Positions 15,219 through 21,754 of a stretch of DNA of 22,190 nt are shown one piece after another; position 1 is the first letter of the stretch; each line of letters begins with the position of its first letter. The stretch is from Spirochaetota bacterium (GTDB lineage Bacteria; Spirochaetota; UBA4802; JAFGJZ01), in assembly GCA_023396665.1 (NCBI GenBank), contig JAEWVL010000424.1:1-22190 (forward strand), given 5' to 3'. A model generated the notes under the pieces. The model did no database searches. It was not told the DNA's origin and saw nothing but the letters and a program-made list of their open reading frames with translations. The position numbers and the translations under genes were made by a program.

Positions 15219-15845
15219 CTACGCTAATCTCTCATTAAAATAATTAACCGCACTTTCGGTTATCAGAACTTTTCCTGAATAAAAAACTTCACGGGCATTT
15301 AGCCGTTCAGCATTATTATAACCAACCGAAGGGATATTACGCAAAGAACGCTTAACCATCTGATCAGAACCTTCTGCAGATTTAAATAAAAGCATACCTT
15401 TGGAAATCTCAAACTTACCGAGAATATTAGCCATTTCTTTTGTTTTGCCGGTAGCCACATCAAAATCCTGAACAACAAAGAGCTGATTATTTTTCGCTTT
15501 CATTGAAAGAATTATCCGATAGGCCTGTTGGCGAATCTTCTTGGGAAGATCAATGCGGTACGAACGAACACGCGGACCAAAAACGGTTCCACCGCCGCGA
15601 AATTGAGGCGCACGTATAGTTCCCTGACGAGCACGCCCCGTTCCTTTTTGCTTCCAGGGCTTTATTCCGCCACCGCGAATCTCAGAACGCTCTTTTGTCT
15701 TATGAGTACCCTGTCGCAAGTTAGCTTCAGCAGCCTTGATATACTCATATATAATCGTATTATTAACTTCAACTCCGAAAACCTTGTCCGAGAGTTCAAT
15801 CTGTCCGGACTTTTGTCCATCAATTGTATACTTATCAACTATCAT
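15219..15845 (-). CDS. rplD: 50S ribosomal protein L4
   Basis: L4 inserts a long loop into the exit tunnel and in E. coli also represses the S10 operon through the leader RNA. The 208 residues contain the loop sequence GGIKPWKQKGTGRARQGTIR and GGTVFGPRVRSY, followed by a globular C-terminal part (GMLLFKSAEG, ERLNAREVFYSGKVLITESAVNYF). If L4 also acts as a repressor here, the structured tuf-rpsJ gap is the likely target; that is inference. Confidence 0.97.
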   Translation of the reverse strand: MIVDKYTIDGQKSGQIELSDKVFGVEVNNTIIYEYIKAAEANLRQGTHKTKERSEIRGGGIKPWKQKGTGRARQGTIRAPQFRGGGTVFGPRVRSYRIDLPKKIRQQAYRIILSMKAKNNQLFVVQDFDVATGKTKEMANILGKFEISKGMLLFKSAEGSDQMVKRSLRNIPSVGYNNAERLNAREVFYSGKVLITESAVNYFNERLA

Positions 15846-15862
15846 TTCAATAAACCACCCTG

Positions 15863-16486
15863 TCAGCTTTCACACACAATAACCAGGGAATCCCTGCGGC
15901 CCGGAACAGCACCGTTAACAAGAACAAGATTCTTGTCTTTTATTATCTTAATTACTTTCAAATTCTTAACAGTTACCTGATCAACACCCTTATGACCGGC
16001 CATACGCTTTCCCTTCCAGACTTCAGCCGGATAAGCACAAGCACCGATCGAACCGGGAGCGCGATGAAAAGAAGAACCATGTGTTGCCCGACCACCGCCA
16101 AAACCATGACGTTTAATGGTACAGGCAAAACCCTTTCCCTTTGAAACACTGGTGACAGTAACTTTTGCAACGCCCTCAAGAACACCACAATCAATCATGC
16201 TGCCGACCTGTAGTGAATCGTCAAAATTATCTATTTCACGCAAATACCGCTTTTTATTATCAGCGATACCCGCCTTTTCAAAAATACCCTTCGCCGCCTT
16301 GTTCAGTCTACTTTCTTTCACTTCGCCAAAACCTATTTTAAGTGCAGAATAACCATCTTTCTCTGCGGTTTTTTTCTGCACAACCACGTTAGGGCCAAGC
16401 TCCAAAACAGTAACGGGAATCAGAGTACCGTCTTCACTAAACACCTGCGTCATACGCAGTTTTCTTCCTACCAACGCCTTTTTCAT
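15863..16486 (-). CDS. rplC: 50S ribosomal protein L3
   Basis: L3 binds near the 3' end of 23S rRNA and sends a loop towards the peptidyl-transferase centre. The 207 residues have LVGRKLRMTQVFSEDG and SKGKGFACTIKRHGFGGGRATHGSSFHR. The loop reads GSIGACAYPAEVWKGKRMAGHKG. Where E. coli L3 carries a methylated Gln, this loop has GACAYP and no Gln. Only a weak GATGG precedes the ATG. A 116-nt gap separates it from rpsJ, wide for this operon. Confidence 0.97.
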   Translation of the reverse strand: MKKALVGRKLRMTQVFSEDGTLIPVTVLELGPNVVVQKKTAEKDGYSALKIGFGEVKESRLNKAAKGIFEKAGIADNKKRYLREIDNFDDSLQVGSMIDCGVLEGVAKVTVTSVSKGKGFACTIKRHGFGGGRATHGSSFHRAPGSIGACAYPAEVWKGKRMAGHKGVDQVTVKNLKVIKIIKDKNLVLVNGAVPGRRDSLVIVCES

Positions 16487-16510
16487 CGTCTTTTACCATC
16501 ACGAATACAT

Positions 16511-16539
16511 TTTATATATAACAACATACAGGCAGCCAA
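16511..16539 (-). promoter_or_regulatory. Possible internal promoter before rplC
   Basis: On the minus strand TTGGCT (16534..16539) and TATAAA (16511..16516) are separated by 17 nt, a good fit to a sigma-70-type promoter (4 of 6 and 5 of 6). It lies in the 116-nt gap between rpsJ and rplC, about 25 nt before the rplC ATG. The rest of the gap shows no clear hairpin. In this AT-rich DNA a chance match is possible. Confidence 0.35.
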
Positions 16540-16602
16540 AACAAACAAAGACAATTGACCGCTATATCCATACAGATTTGCAATACATTGACTGACCAGA
16601 AT

Positions 16603-16920
16603 TTACGACTTAATGTCTACAGAAACACCTGCGGGTAATTCCAACTTCATCAACGCCTCTACAGTGTCTGAGTTGGGGTTCAGAATGTCTACAAGGCGCT
16701 TGTGTGTGCGAATTTCAAACTGCTCTCTCGATTCTTTGTTAACGTGCGGCGAACGCAATACACAAAATTTCTCAACTTTTGTGGGCAAAGGAATTGGACC
16801 GGCAACCTTCGCACCGCTTCTATTTGTCGTCGCAACAATCTTGGCCGCCGACTTATCAAGGAGCTTAACATCGAAAGACTTAAGCTTAACCCTTATCCTC
16901 TGTTCTGCAATCTTTGCCAC
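16603..16920 (-). CDS. rpsJ: 30S ribosomal protein S10
   Basis: S10 belongs to the small-subunit head and also serves as NusE in transcription antitermination with NusB. The 105 residues include RIRVKLKSFDVKLLDKSAAKIV, GPIPLPTKVEKFCVLRSPHVNKESREQFEIRTHKRLVDI, cited by the landmarks K-S-F-D, P-L-P-T and R-T-H-K-R-L. The start is GTG, with AGAGGA five nt upstream. It lies 125 nt after tuf and opens the S10 cluster. Confidence 0.97.
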   Translation of the reverse strand: MAKIAEQRIRVKLKSFDVKLLDKSAAKIVATTNRSGAKVAGPIPLPTKVEKFCVLRSPHVNKESREQFEIRTHKRLVDILNPNSDTVEALMKLELPAGVSVDIKS

Positions 16921-16964
16921 ATCAATCCTCTTATATATAATTCATAACAAACAATAAAATATCA

Positions 16965-17017
16965 GCTCTAATAATAGAAGCAGAGCCCCTCACAGGCTTG
17001 ACAACTATTATTAGAGC
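16965..17017 (-). promoter_or_regulatory. Inverted repeat in the rpsJ leader, candidate attenuator or protein-binding site
   Basis: A perfect 13-bp inverted repeat, GCTCTAATAATAG with CTATTATTAGAGC, spans a 27-nt loop in the tuf-rpsJ gap. A second pair, CAGGCT with AGCCTG at 16993..16998 and 17015..17020 (7 bp with the next base), uses part of the same bases, so the two hairpins exclude each other. No long U run follows the 13-bp stem on the minus strand. This fits a regulated leader for the S10 cluster or a processing site; which one is not decided by the sequence. Confidence 0.55.
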
Positions 17018-17045
17018 CTGTTTTTTTATCAAGTTTTTTTCAATT

Positions 17046-18263
17046 TTACTCAATAATTTTTGTAACTACACCTGCACCAACCGTTCTGCCACCCTCACGG
17101 ATAGCGAAACGAAGCGTTTCTTCCATAGCAACTACAGTGATAAGCTCTACAGTCATTTTGATATTATCACCGGGAATAACCATCTCAACGCCATCAGGGA
17201 GATGAATTACACCTGTAACGTCAGTTGTACGGAAATAGAATTGCGGACGGTAGTTTGAATAGAACGGAGTATGACGTCCACCCTCTTCTTTTGAAAGTAC
17301 GAAAACTTCACACTCAAATTTCTTATGCGGAGTAATCGAACCGGGTTTCGCAAGAACCATTCCACGCTCAACATCATCTTTTCCGATACCGCGAAGAAGC
17401 AGACCAACGTTATCTCCCGCCTCACCTTGATCAAGAAGCTTACGGAACATCTCAACACCGGTAACAACACTGGTACGAGTCTCTTTAAAACCAACGATTT
17501 CTACGCTTTCGTTAACTTTAACGATACCTCTGTCGATACGACCAGTTACAACTGTACCGCGGCCGGTAATAGAGAAAACGTCCTCGATCGGCATAAGAAA
17601 AGGTTTGTCGACCGGTCTCTCAGGCAGGGGAACATATTCATCAAGAGTCTTGATAAGTTTTACTACACTTTGAACCCATTCTGAATCCTTATTTCCCGCT
17701 GCACTATCCTCAAGCGCTTTTAAAGCTGAACCCGGAATAATCGGTGTTTCATCACCAGGAAAATTATAAGTGCTCAAAAGATCACGTATTTCCATTTCAA
17801 CAAGTTCGATCAACTCGCCGCGTTCAGACGGATCAAGCATGTCAACCTTGTTAAGAAATACAACGATGTAAGGAACCATTACCTGACGAGCAAGAATAAC
17901 GTGCTCTTTTGTCTGAGGCATGGGACCGTCAGTCGCAGCAACAACGAGAACAGCAGCATCCATCTGCGCCGCACCGGTGATCATGTTCTTTACATAGTCA
18001 GCGTGACCAGGACAGTCAACGTGGGCATAGTGACGAACATCTGTTTCGTACTCCTGGTGAGAAGTCGCGATCGTGATACCACGATCACGCTCTTCAGGAG
18101 CATTGTCGATATTTGCAAAATCGACAGCTTTGTTATTTCCACCATAGACAAGCGCCATACATGAAGTAATTGCTGAGGTCAGGGTGGTTTTTCCGTGGTC
18201 AATATGGCCAATTGTGCCTACATTGACGTGTGGCTTGGATCTGTTGTACTTTTCCTTTGCCAT
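17046..18263 (-). CDS. tuf: Elongation factor Tu
   Basis: EF-Tu brings aminoacyl-tRNA to the A site as a GTP complex. The 405 residues hold the P-loop GHIDHGKT (19-26), switch I with RGITIATSH, switch II with DCPGHADY (83-90, H87 being the catalytic His), and NKVD (138-141). Domains 2 and 3 follow from about 215, with GRGTVVTGRIDRG and PHKKFECEVFVLSKEEGGRHTPF landmarks. Switch I reads TIATSH where most EF-Tu have TINTSH. GAGGTG lies six nt before the ATG. It stands between fusA and rpsJ. Confidence 0.98.
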   Translation of the reverse strand: MAKEKYNRSKPHVNVGTIGHIDHGKTTLTSAITSCMALVYGGNNKAVDFANIDNAPEERDRGITIATSHQEYETDVRHYAHVDCPGHADYVKNMITGAAQMDAAVLVVAATDGPMPQTKEHVILARQVMVPYIVVFLNKVDMLDPSERGELIELVEMEIRDLLSTYNFPGDETPIIPGSALKALEDSAAGNKDSEWVQSVVKLIKTLDEYVPLPERPVDKPFLMPIEDVFSITGRGTVVTGRIDRGIVKVNESVEIVGFKETRTSVVTGVEMFRKLLDQGEAGDNVGLLLRGIGKDDVERGMVLAKPGSITPHKKFECEVFVLSKEEGGRHTPFYSNYRPQFYFRTTDVTGVIHLPDGVEMVIPGDNIKMTVELITVVAMEETLRFAIREGGRTVGAGVVTKIIE

Positions 18264-18376
18264 TTAATTCACCTCTTTACATTTCTTTCCTGAAATAATA
18301 GTGTGCGTAGACATTTCAACCCCGCTATACTCATGTAACTGATGTCGACAATTCATTTTCACGGGTTATAATAGAA

Positions 18377-18401
18377 AGCCATGCAATGATCTGCATCGGC
18401 T
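18377..18401 (-). promoter_or_regulatory. Hairpin in the tuf leader
   Basis: On the minus strand AGCC-g-ATGCA and TGCAT-GGCT pair as nine base pairs with one bulged G and a GATCAT loop, followed directly by TTCTATT. It lies between the candidate tuf promoter and the tuf ATG, so it would be part of the 5' leader. It could act as an attenuator, a stabilising structure or a weak terminator. Confidence 0.45.
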
Positions 18402-18416
18402 CACACAAAGTAACAA

Positions 18417-18445
18417 AATTAAAAAGTATAGTGTTTTTGTGTCAA
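18417..18445 (-). promoter_or_regulatory. Candidate sigma-70-type promoter for tuf and the S10 cluster
   Basis: A perfect -35 box TTGACA (18440..18445) is followed after 17 nt by TTAATT (18417..18422) on the minus strand. The -10 box is weak. It lies 44 nt after the fusA stop in the 225-nt fusA-tuf gap, where a separate start for tuf would make sense. An alternative -10-like TATTAT at 18368..18373 has no good -35 partner. Confidence 0.5.
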
Positions 18446-18488
18446 GAAAATAATGACCGAAGGGTATTTTTTACCATTAATCTTGAAT

Positions 18489-20567
18489 TTACGGGATGCG
18501 CCCCATAATCTTGTTAACAATAGTATCAGCTTTTTGCCTGGCTACAGGCTCATAACGGAAAAACTGCATCGTGTTACTCGCACGCCCCTGACTTATTGAA
18601 CGCAAATTAGTCGCATACCCGAACAAACATGACATCGGCGCAAATCCATGAATTACGGTCAAATGTTTTTGCACCTCTATACCTTCTATCCGCCCTGCAC
18701 GTGAATTTATATCATTTATAATATCTCCGGTATAATCGTCAGGAGTAACAAGCTCGAGTCGCATGATTGGTTCAAGCAGTACGGGTGAAGCCTTAGTGAG
18801 CGCTTCCTTCAAAGCCATGTTGGCCGCTATTCGATAGGCAATCAACTGATCCGGATCAACCAGTTCCGAACAGGAAAGCAGAATGACTTTGACATCATCA
18901 AGCCGAAACATCGCGAGAACACCGGACTGCGAACCGTCCATTACGCCCTCTTCGATAACCTTGAGCAAGTCCGGAACAAGGGCTTTATCCCTCGTCTCGA
19001 ACACAATTCCAGATCCGGACGGAAGGGGTGAAACCGATAGTTTTACCGTTGCCGCTACATTTTTACCGGAAATGATATTTTCATAATGCTTCTCAGCTTC
19101 AGCCGTTGCCGATATTGTTTCCTTGTAAGCGACTTGCGGATTACCGACATTCGCATTCACATTGAATTCACGCAAAAGACGATCGATTATTATTTCAAGA
19201 TGCAATTCACCCATTCCGGAAATAAGATTCTGACCGGTATCTTCATCACGTTTCAACTGAAAAGTCGGATCCTCTTCGGCAAGCCGCTCAAGGGACTGCT
19301 GAAGCTTATCGGTATCGGATTTGGTTTTCGGTTCAATTACAATCGAGATCACGGGATCGACAAAATGCATTTTTTCCAGAATAATCGGAAAAGCGGGATC
19401 GGTGATGGTGTCACCGGTACGTGCGTAACGAAGCCCCACCAACGCAACGATATCACCGGTATGTGCTTCGGTGATCTCTTCCCGGTCATTGGCATGCATT
19501 CTCAATATTTTACCGACTCTTTCCTTTTTATCATTCGTTATATTGTACAGCTGATCTCCAGTCTTAAGAGAACCGGAGTATAAGCGGAGATATACAAGCT
19601 TACCGACATAAGGATCAGAGTGAATTTTAAATACAAGAGCGGCAAGGGGTTCCTTATCTGAAGGTTCCCGGGAAATTTCAGCATCTGTTTTCGGCTCATG
19701 GCCCTTAATCAATCCGGCATCTCTAGGAGAAGGCAGATAATCGATTATTGCATCCAAAATCGGCTGCACGCCCTTATTCTTGAGAGCAGAACCGCAAAAT
19801 ACAGGGAAGTATTTTACGGAAATAGTGGACTTTCTCACTGACTCCCGAAGCTCTTCCAAAGATAATTGCTCTCCCTCAACAAAACGCTCTAACAGTAAAT
19901 CATCATTTTCTGCTATCATCTCTATAGTTTTTTCCCTGATTGATGCGACTTCCTGCAACATCGATTCGGGAATATCTTCATCAACTACCTGCTCCCCTTT
20001 TTCACCCCGCATGTAAATTGCTCTCTGAGATAAAAGATCGACCATGCCCTGAAAAGAGTCCTCAGAACCGATCGGAATTTGAAGCAGTAACGGTTTTGCC
20101 GCCAGTTTTGATTGAATCATTTCAACACAGCGATGAAAATCAGCACCAACCCTGTCCATTTTATTTATGAAACAGATACGGGGGATATGGTATCCATCAG
20201 CCTGACGCCATACCGTTTCAGATTGGGGCTCAACACCAGCCACTCCGTCAAAAACAGCAATCGCTGAATCAAGCACCCGCAAACTTCTTTCAACTTCAAC
20301 GGTAAAATCAACATGACCGGGGGTATCGATAATATTGATTCGCGAGTTCTTCCACATACAAGTGGTTGCAGCCGCGGTTATTGTTATCCCGCGTTCACGT
20401 TCCTGCTGCATCCAGTCCATTTCGGCCGCACCATCGTGAACTTCACCGATTTTATGTGTTTTTCCGGTATAAAAGAGAATACGTTCAGTAAGCGTCGTTT
20501 TTCCGGCATCGATATGAGCCATTATTCCAATGTTACGCGTTCTATGTAATGGTAAATCTCTGCCCAT
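18489..20567 (-). CDS. fusA: Elongation factor G family GTPase, with non-canonical domain IV
   Basis: EF-G drives translocation and, with RRF, ribosome recycling. The GTPase domain is intact in the 692 residues: AHIDAGKT (17-24), ERGITI (58-63), DTPGH (81-85) and NKMD (135-138). Domain II and III landmarks (GKLVYLRLYSGSL, ISGMGELHLEIIIDRL) are normal. Domain IV (about 485-600) lacks the SGGRGQYGHV loop, having ISGKNVAAT at 499-507, and lacks the GSYHDVDSS loop, having SCSELVDPDQ at 565-574. Both loops reach the decoding centre in ordinary EF-G. This resembles the EF-G2 class known from Borrelia, where the protein acts in recycling only. It lies in the str position between rpsG and tuf. The symbol reflects position; its function may differ from classic fusA. 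Confidence 0.9.
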   Translation of the reverse strand: MGRDLPLHRTRNIGIMAHIDAGKTTLTERILFYTGKTHKIGEVHDGAAEMDWMQQERERGITITAAATTCMWKNSRINIIDTPGHVDFTVEVERSLRVLDSAIAVFDGVAGVEPQSETVWRQADGYHIPRICFINKMDRVGADFHRCVEMIQSKLAAKPLLLQIPIGSEDSFQGMVDLLSQRAIYMRGEKGEQVVDEDIPESMLQEVASIREKTIEMIAENDDLLLERFVEGEQLSLEELRESVRKSTISVKYFPVFCGSALKNKGVQPILDAIIDYLPSPRDAGLIKGHEPKTDAEISREPSDKEPLAALVFKIHSDPYVGKLVYLRLYSGSLKTGDQLYNITNDKKERVGKILRMHANDREEITEAHTGDIVALVGLRYARTGDTITDPAFPIILEKMHFVDPVISIVIEPKTKSDTDKLQQSLERLAEEDPTFQLKRDEDTGQNLISGMGELHLEIIIDRLLREFNVNANVGNPQVAYKETISATAEAEKHYENIISGKNVAATVKLSVSPLPSGSGIVFETRDKALVPDLLKVIEEGVMDGSQSGVLAMFRLDDVKVILLSCSELVDPDQLIAYRIAANMALKEALTKASPVLLEPIMRLELVTPDDYTGDIINDINSRAGRIEGIEVQKHLTVIHGFAPMSCLFGYATNLRSISQGRASNTMQFFRYEPVARQKADTIVNKIMGRIP

Positions 20568-20624
20568 CTGTTAAATTCCCTGTATAATCTGACAAAATGA
20601 CAAAAATAAATTCTCACTAACAAG

Positions 20625-20650
20625 AGAGGGCGACAAACTCGTCACCCTCT
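20625..20650 (-). promoter_or_regulatory. Strong hairpin before fusA
   Basis: A 10-bp stem, AGAGGGTGAC with GTCGCCCTCT on the minus strand including one G-U pair, surrounds a six-nt loop. Two further outer pairs are possible. No U tract follows, so it is a poor intrinsic terminator. It lies about 58 nt before the fusA ATG and is the most stable structure in the rpsG-fusA gap. It may be a protein-binding or processing site. Confidence 0.6.
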
Positions 20651-20672
20651 TTATCAATACTTACTTCCATAA

Positions 20673-20719
20673 ATGATATGACAAATGATTTGGTTTTACC
20701 GACTAAAGTGCCATATCAT
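20673..20719 (-). promoter_or_regulatory. Second hairpin in the rpsG-fusA gap
   Basis: On the minus strand ATGATATGGCA pairs with TGTCATATCAT over 11 bp with one G-U pair. The 25-nt loop holds a small GGT/ACC hairpin. It starts eight nt after the rpsG stop codon and stands in tandem with the hairpin at 20625..20650, so most of the 159-nt gap can fold. Confidence 0.5.
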
Positions 20720-20726
20720 AATATCA

Positions 20727-21197
20727 TCAGAACTTAAATGAGGCAAAAGCGCGGTTGGCCTCTGCCATTTTATGGGTATCCTCTTTCTTTTTGACTGCTG
20801 CTCCAGTGTTTCCGAAAGCGCTGATTATTTCAGACGCAAGTCGCTGAGACATTGTTTTTTCTGAACGATCACGAGCGGCATTGATGAGCCATCTGATTCC
20901 CAATGCCTGGCGACGTTCCGGACGTATCTCTACTGGCACCTGATATGTCGCTCCACCGACGCGACGGGATTTGACTTCAACAACCGGTTTAATATTTTCC
21001 AGTGCTTTTTCAAACACGTCAACCGGAGTTTCTTCGGTTTTTCCCTTTATGATATCCATAGCATCATAAAAGATTGTCTCTGCGACGCCTTTTTTTCCGT
21101 CAAACATCATGCAACTGACAAACTTGGATACAAGCTTGTTCATGTATCGGGGATCAGGAAGCACTTCTCTTTTTACTGGTCTTCTTCTACGTGACAT
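20727..21197 (-). CDS. rpsG: 30S ribosomal protein S7
   Basis: S7 organises the 3' domain of 16S rRNA and lies at the E site. In E. coli it also represses the str operon. The 156 residues start MSRRRRPVKREVLPDP and include MFDGKKGVAE, VVEVKSRRVGGATYQVPVEIRPERR and RWLINAARDRSEKTMSQRLASEI, with the end EANRAFASFKF. AGAGGA lies seven nt before the ATG. It follows rpsL by 29 nt, too short for an E. coli-like S7 site there. Confidence 0.97.
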   Translation of the reverse strand: MSRRRRPVKREVLPDPRYMNKLVSKFVSCMMFDGKKGVAETIFYDAMDIIKGKTEETPVDVFEKALENIKPVVEVKSRRVGGATYQVPVEIRPERRQALGIRWLINAARDRSEKTMSQRLASEIISAFGNTGAAVKKKEDTHKMAEANRAFASFKF

Positions 21198-21226
21198 TAT
21201 AATTCCTCTTTGCTAACAGTGTTTAC

Positions 21227-21601
21227 TTAAGCTTTAGGCCGCTTGGTTCCATACTTCGAACGGCTTTTCTTTCTGTCGTTTACTCCAAGTGTATCAAGAG
21301 CTCCGCGAACGATATGGTAACGCACCCCGGGAATGTCTTTTACCCTTCCACCGCGCACCAACACAGCCGAGTGCTCCTGAAGATTGTGACCAACACCCGG
21401 AATATAGGCAGTAACTTCAATCCCGTTCACCAGACGTACCCTCGCAACCTTTCTGAGCGCCGAGTTCGGTTTTTTTGGTGTTACTGTCATAACCCTGGTA
21501 CATACTCCGCGTTTCTGCGGACATTTTTTCAGAGCCGGTGATTTTGAACGTTTTGACTTATCCTCACGTCCCTGTTTTATCAACTGATTAATAGTAGGCA
21601 T
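21227..21601 (-). CDS. rpsL: 30S ribosomal protein S12
   Basis: S12 stands at the decoding centre and controls accuracy. The 124 residues use the same numbering as E. coli S12 in this part: TPKKPNSA holds K43 and K44, and GGRVKDIPGVRYH holds K88 and D89. K43 and K88 are the residues changed in streptomycin-resistant strains and are wild type here; D89 is the RimO methylthiolation site. CPQKRGVC is also conserved. GAGGA lies six nt before the ATG. Confidence 0.98.
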   Translation of the reverse strand: MPTINQLIKQGREDKSKRSKSPALKKCPQKRGVCTRVMTVTPKKPNSALRKVARVRLVNGIEVTAYIPGVGHNLQEHSAVLVRGGRVKDIPGVRYHIVRGALDTLGVNDRKKSRSKYGTKRPKA

Positions 21602-21625
21602 TACGCATCCTCATTATTGTTATAG

Positions 21626-21670
21626 AAGGGTTATACCGATCAACCAGCATTATTGACAGCACAAACCCTT
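21626..21670 (-). promoter_or_regulatory. Inverted repeat in the rpoC-rpsL gap
   Basis: AAGGGTT and AACCCTT form a 7-bp stem around a 31-nt loop on the minus strand, ending about 25 nt before the rpsL ATG. It is the only clear structure in the 153-nt gap. No convincing promoter accompanies it. It may belong to a leader of rpsL or be chance. Confidence 0.3.
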
Positions 21671-21754
21671 TCATTGGTAGTCATCCGACAAGAAAGGCCA
21701 AACACCACGTCTATTGGATTTTCAAGCCCTCATTTGTCAAACCTTTTTAAACGC

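Noticed and set aside
18447..18480. Terminator after fusA
   Set aside because: TAATG/CATTA and ACC/GGT pairs exist near the stop codon, but the stem is short and interrupted and the following T run is weak.
18264..18488. tRNA gene between fusA and tuf
   Set aside because: GTGTG and CACAC pair at a distance of about 100 nt, but no cloverleaf, T-loop or anticodon stem can be formed.
19086..19583. 165-codon open frame on the plus strand opposite fusA
   Set aside because: It lies fully within fusA on the other strand and its product shows no family features.
21712..21740. TTGACA box after rpoC as a promoter for rpsL
   Set aside because: The -35 box is perfect, but the sequence 17 nt further on (CCAATA) does not resemble a -10 box, and no better partner is near.
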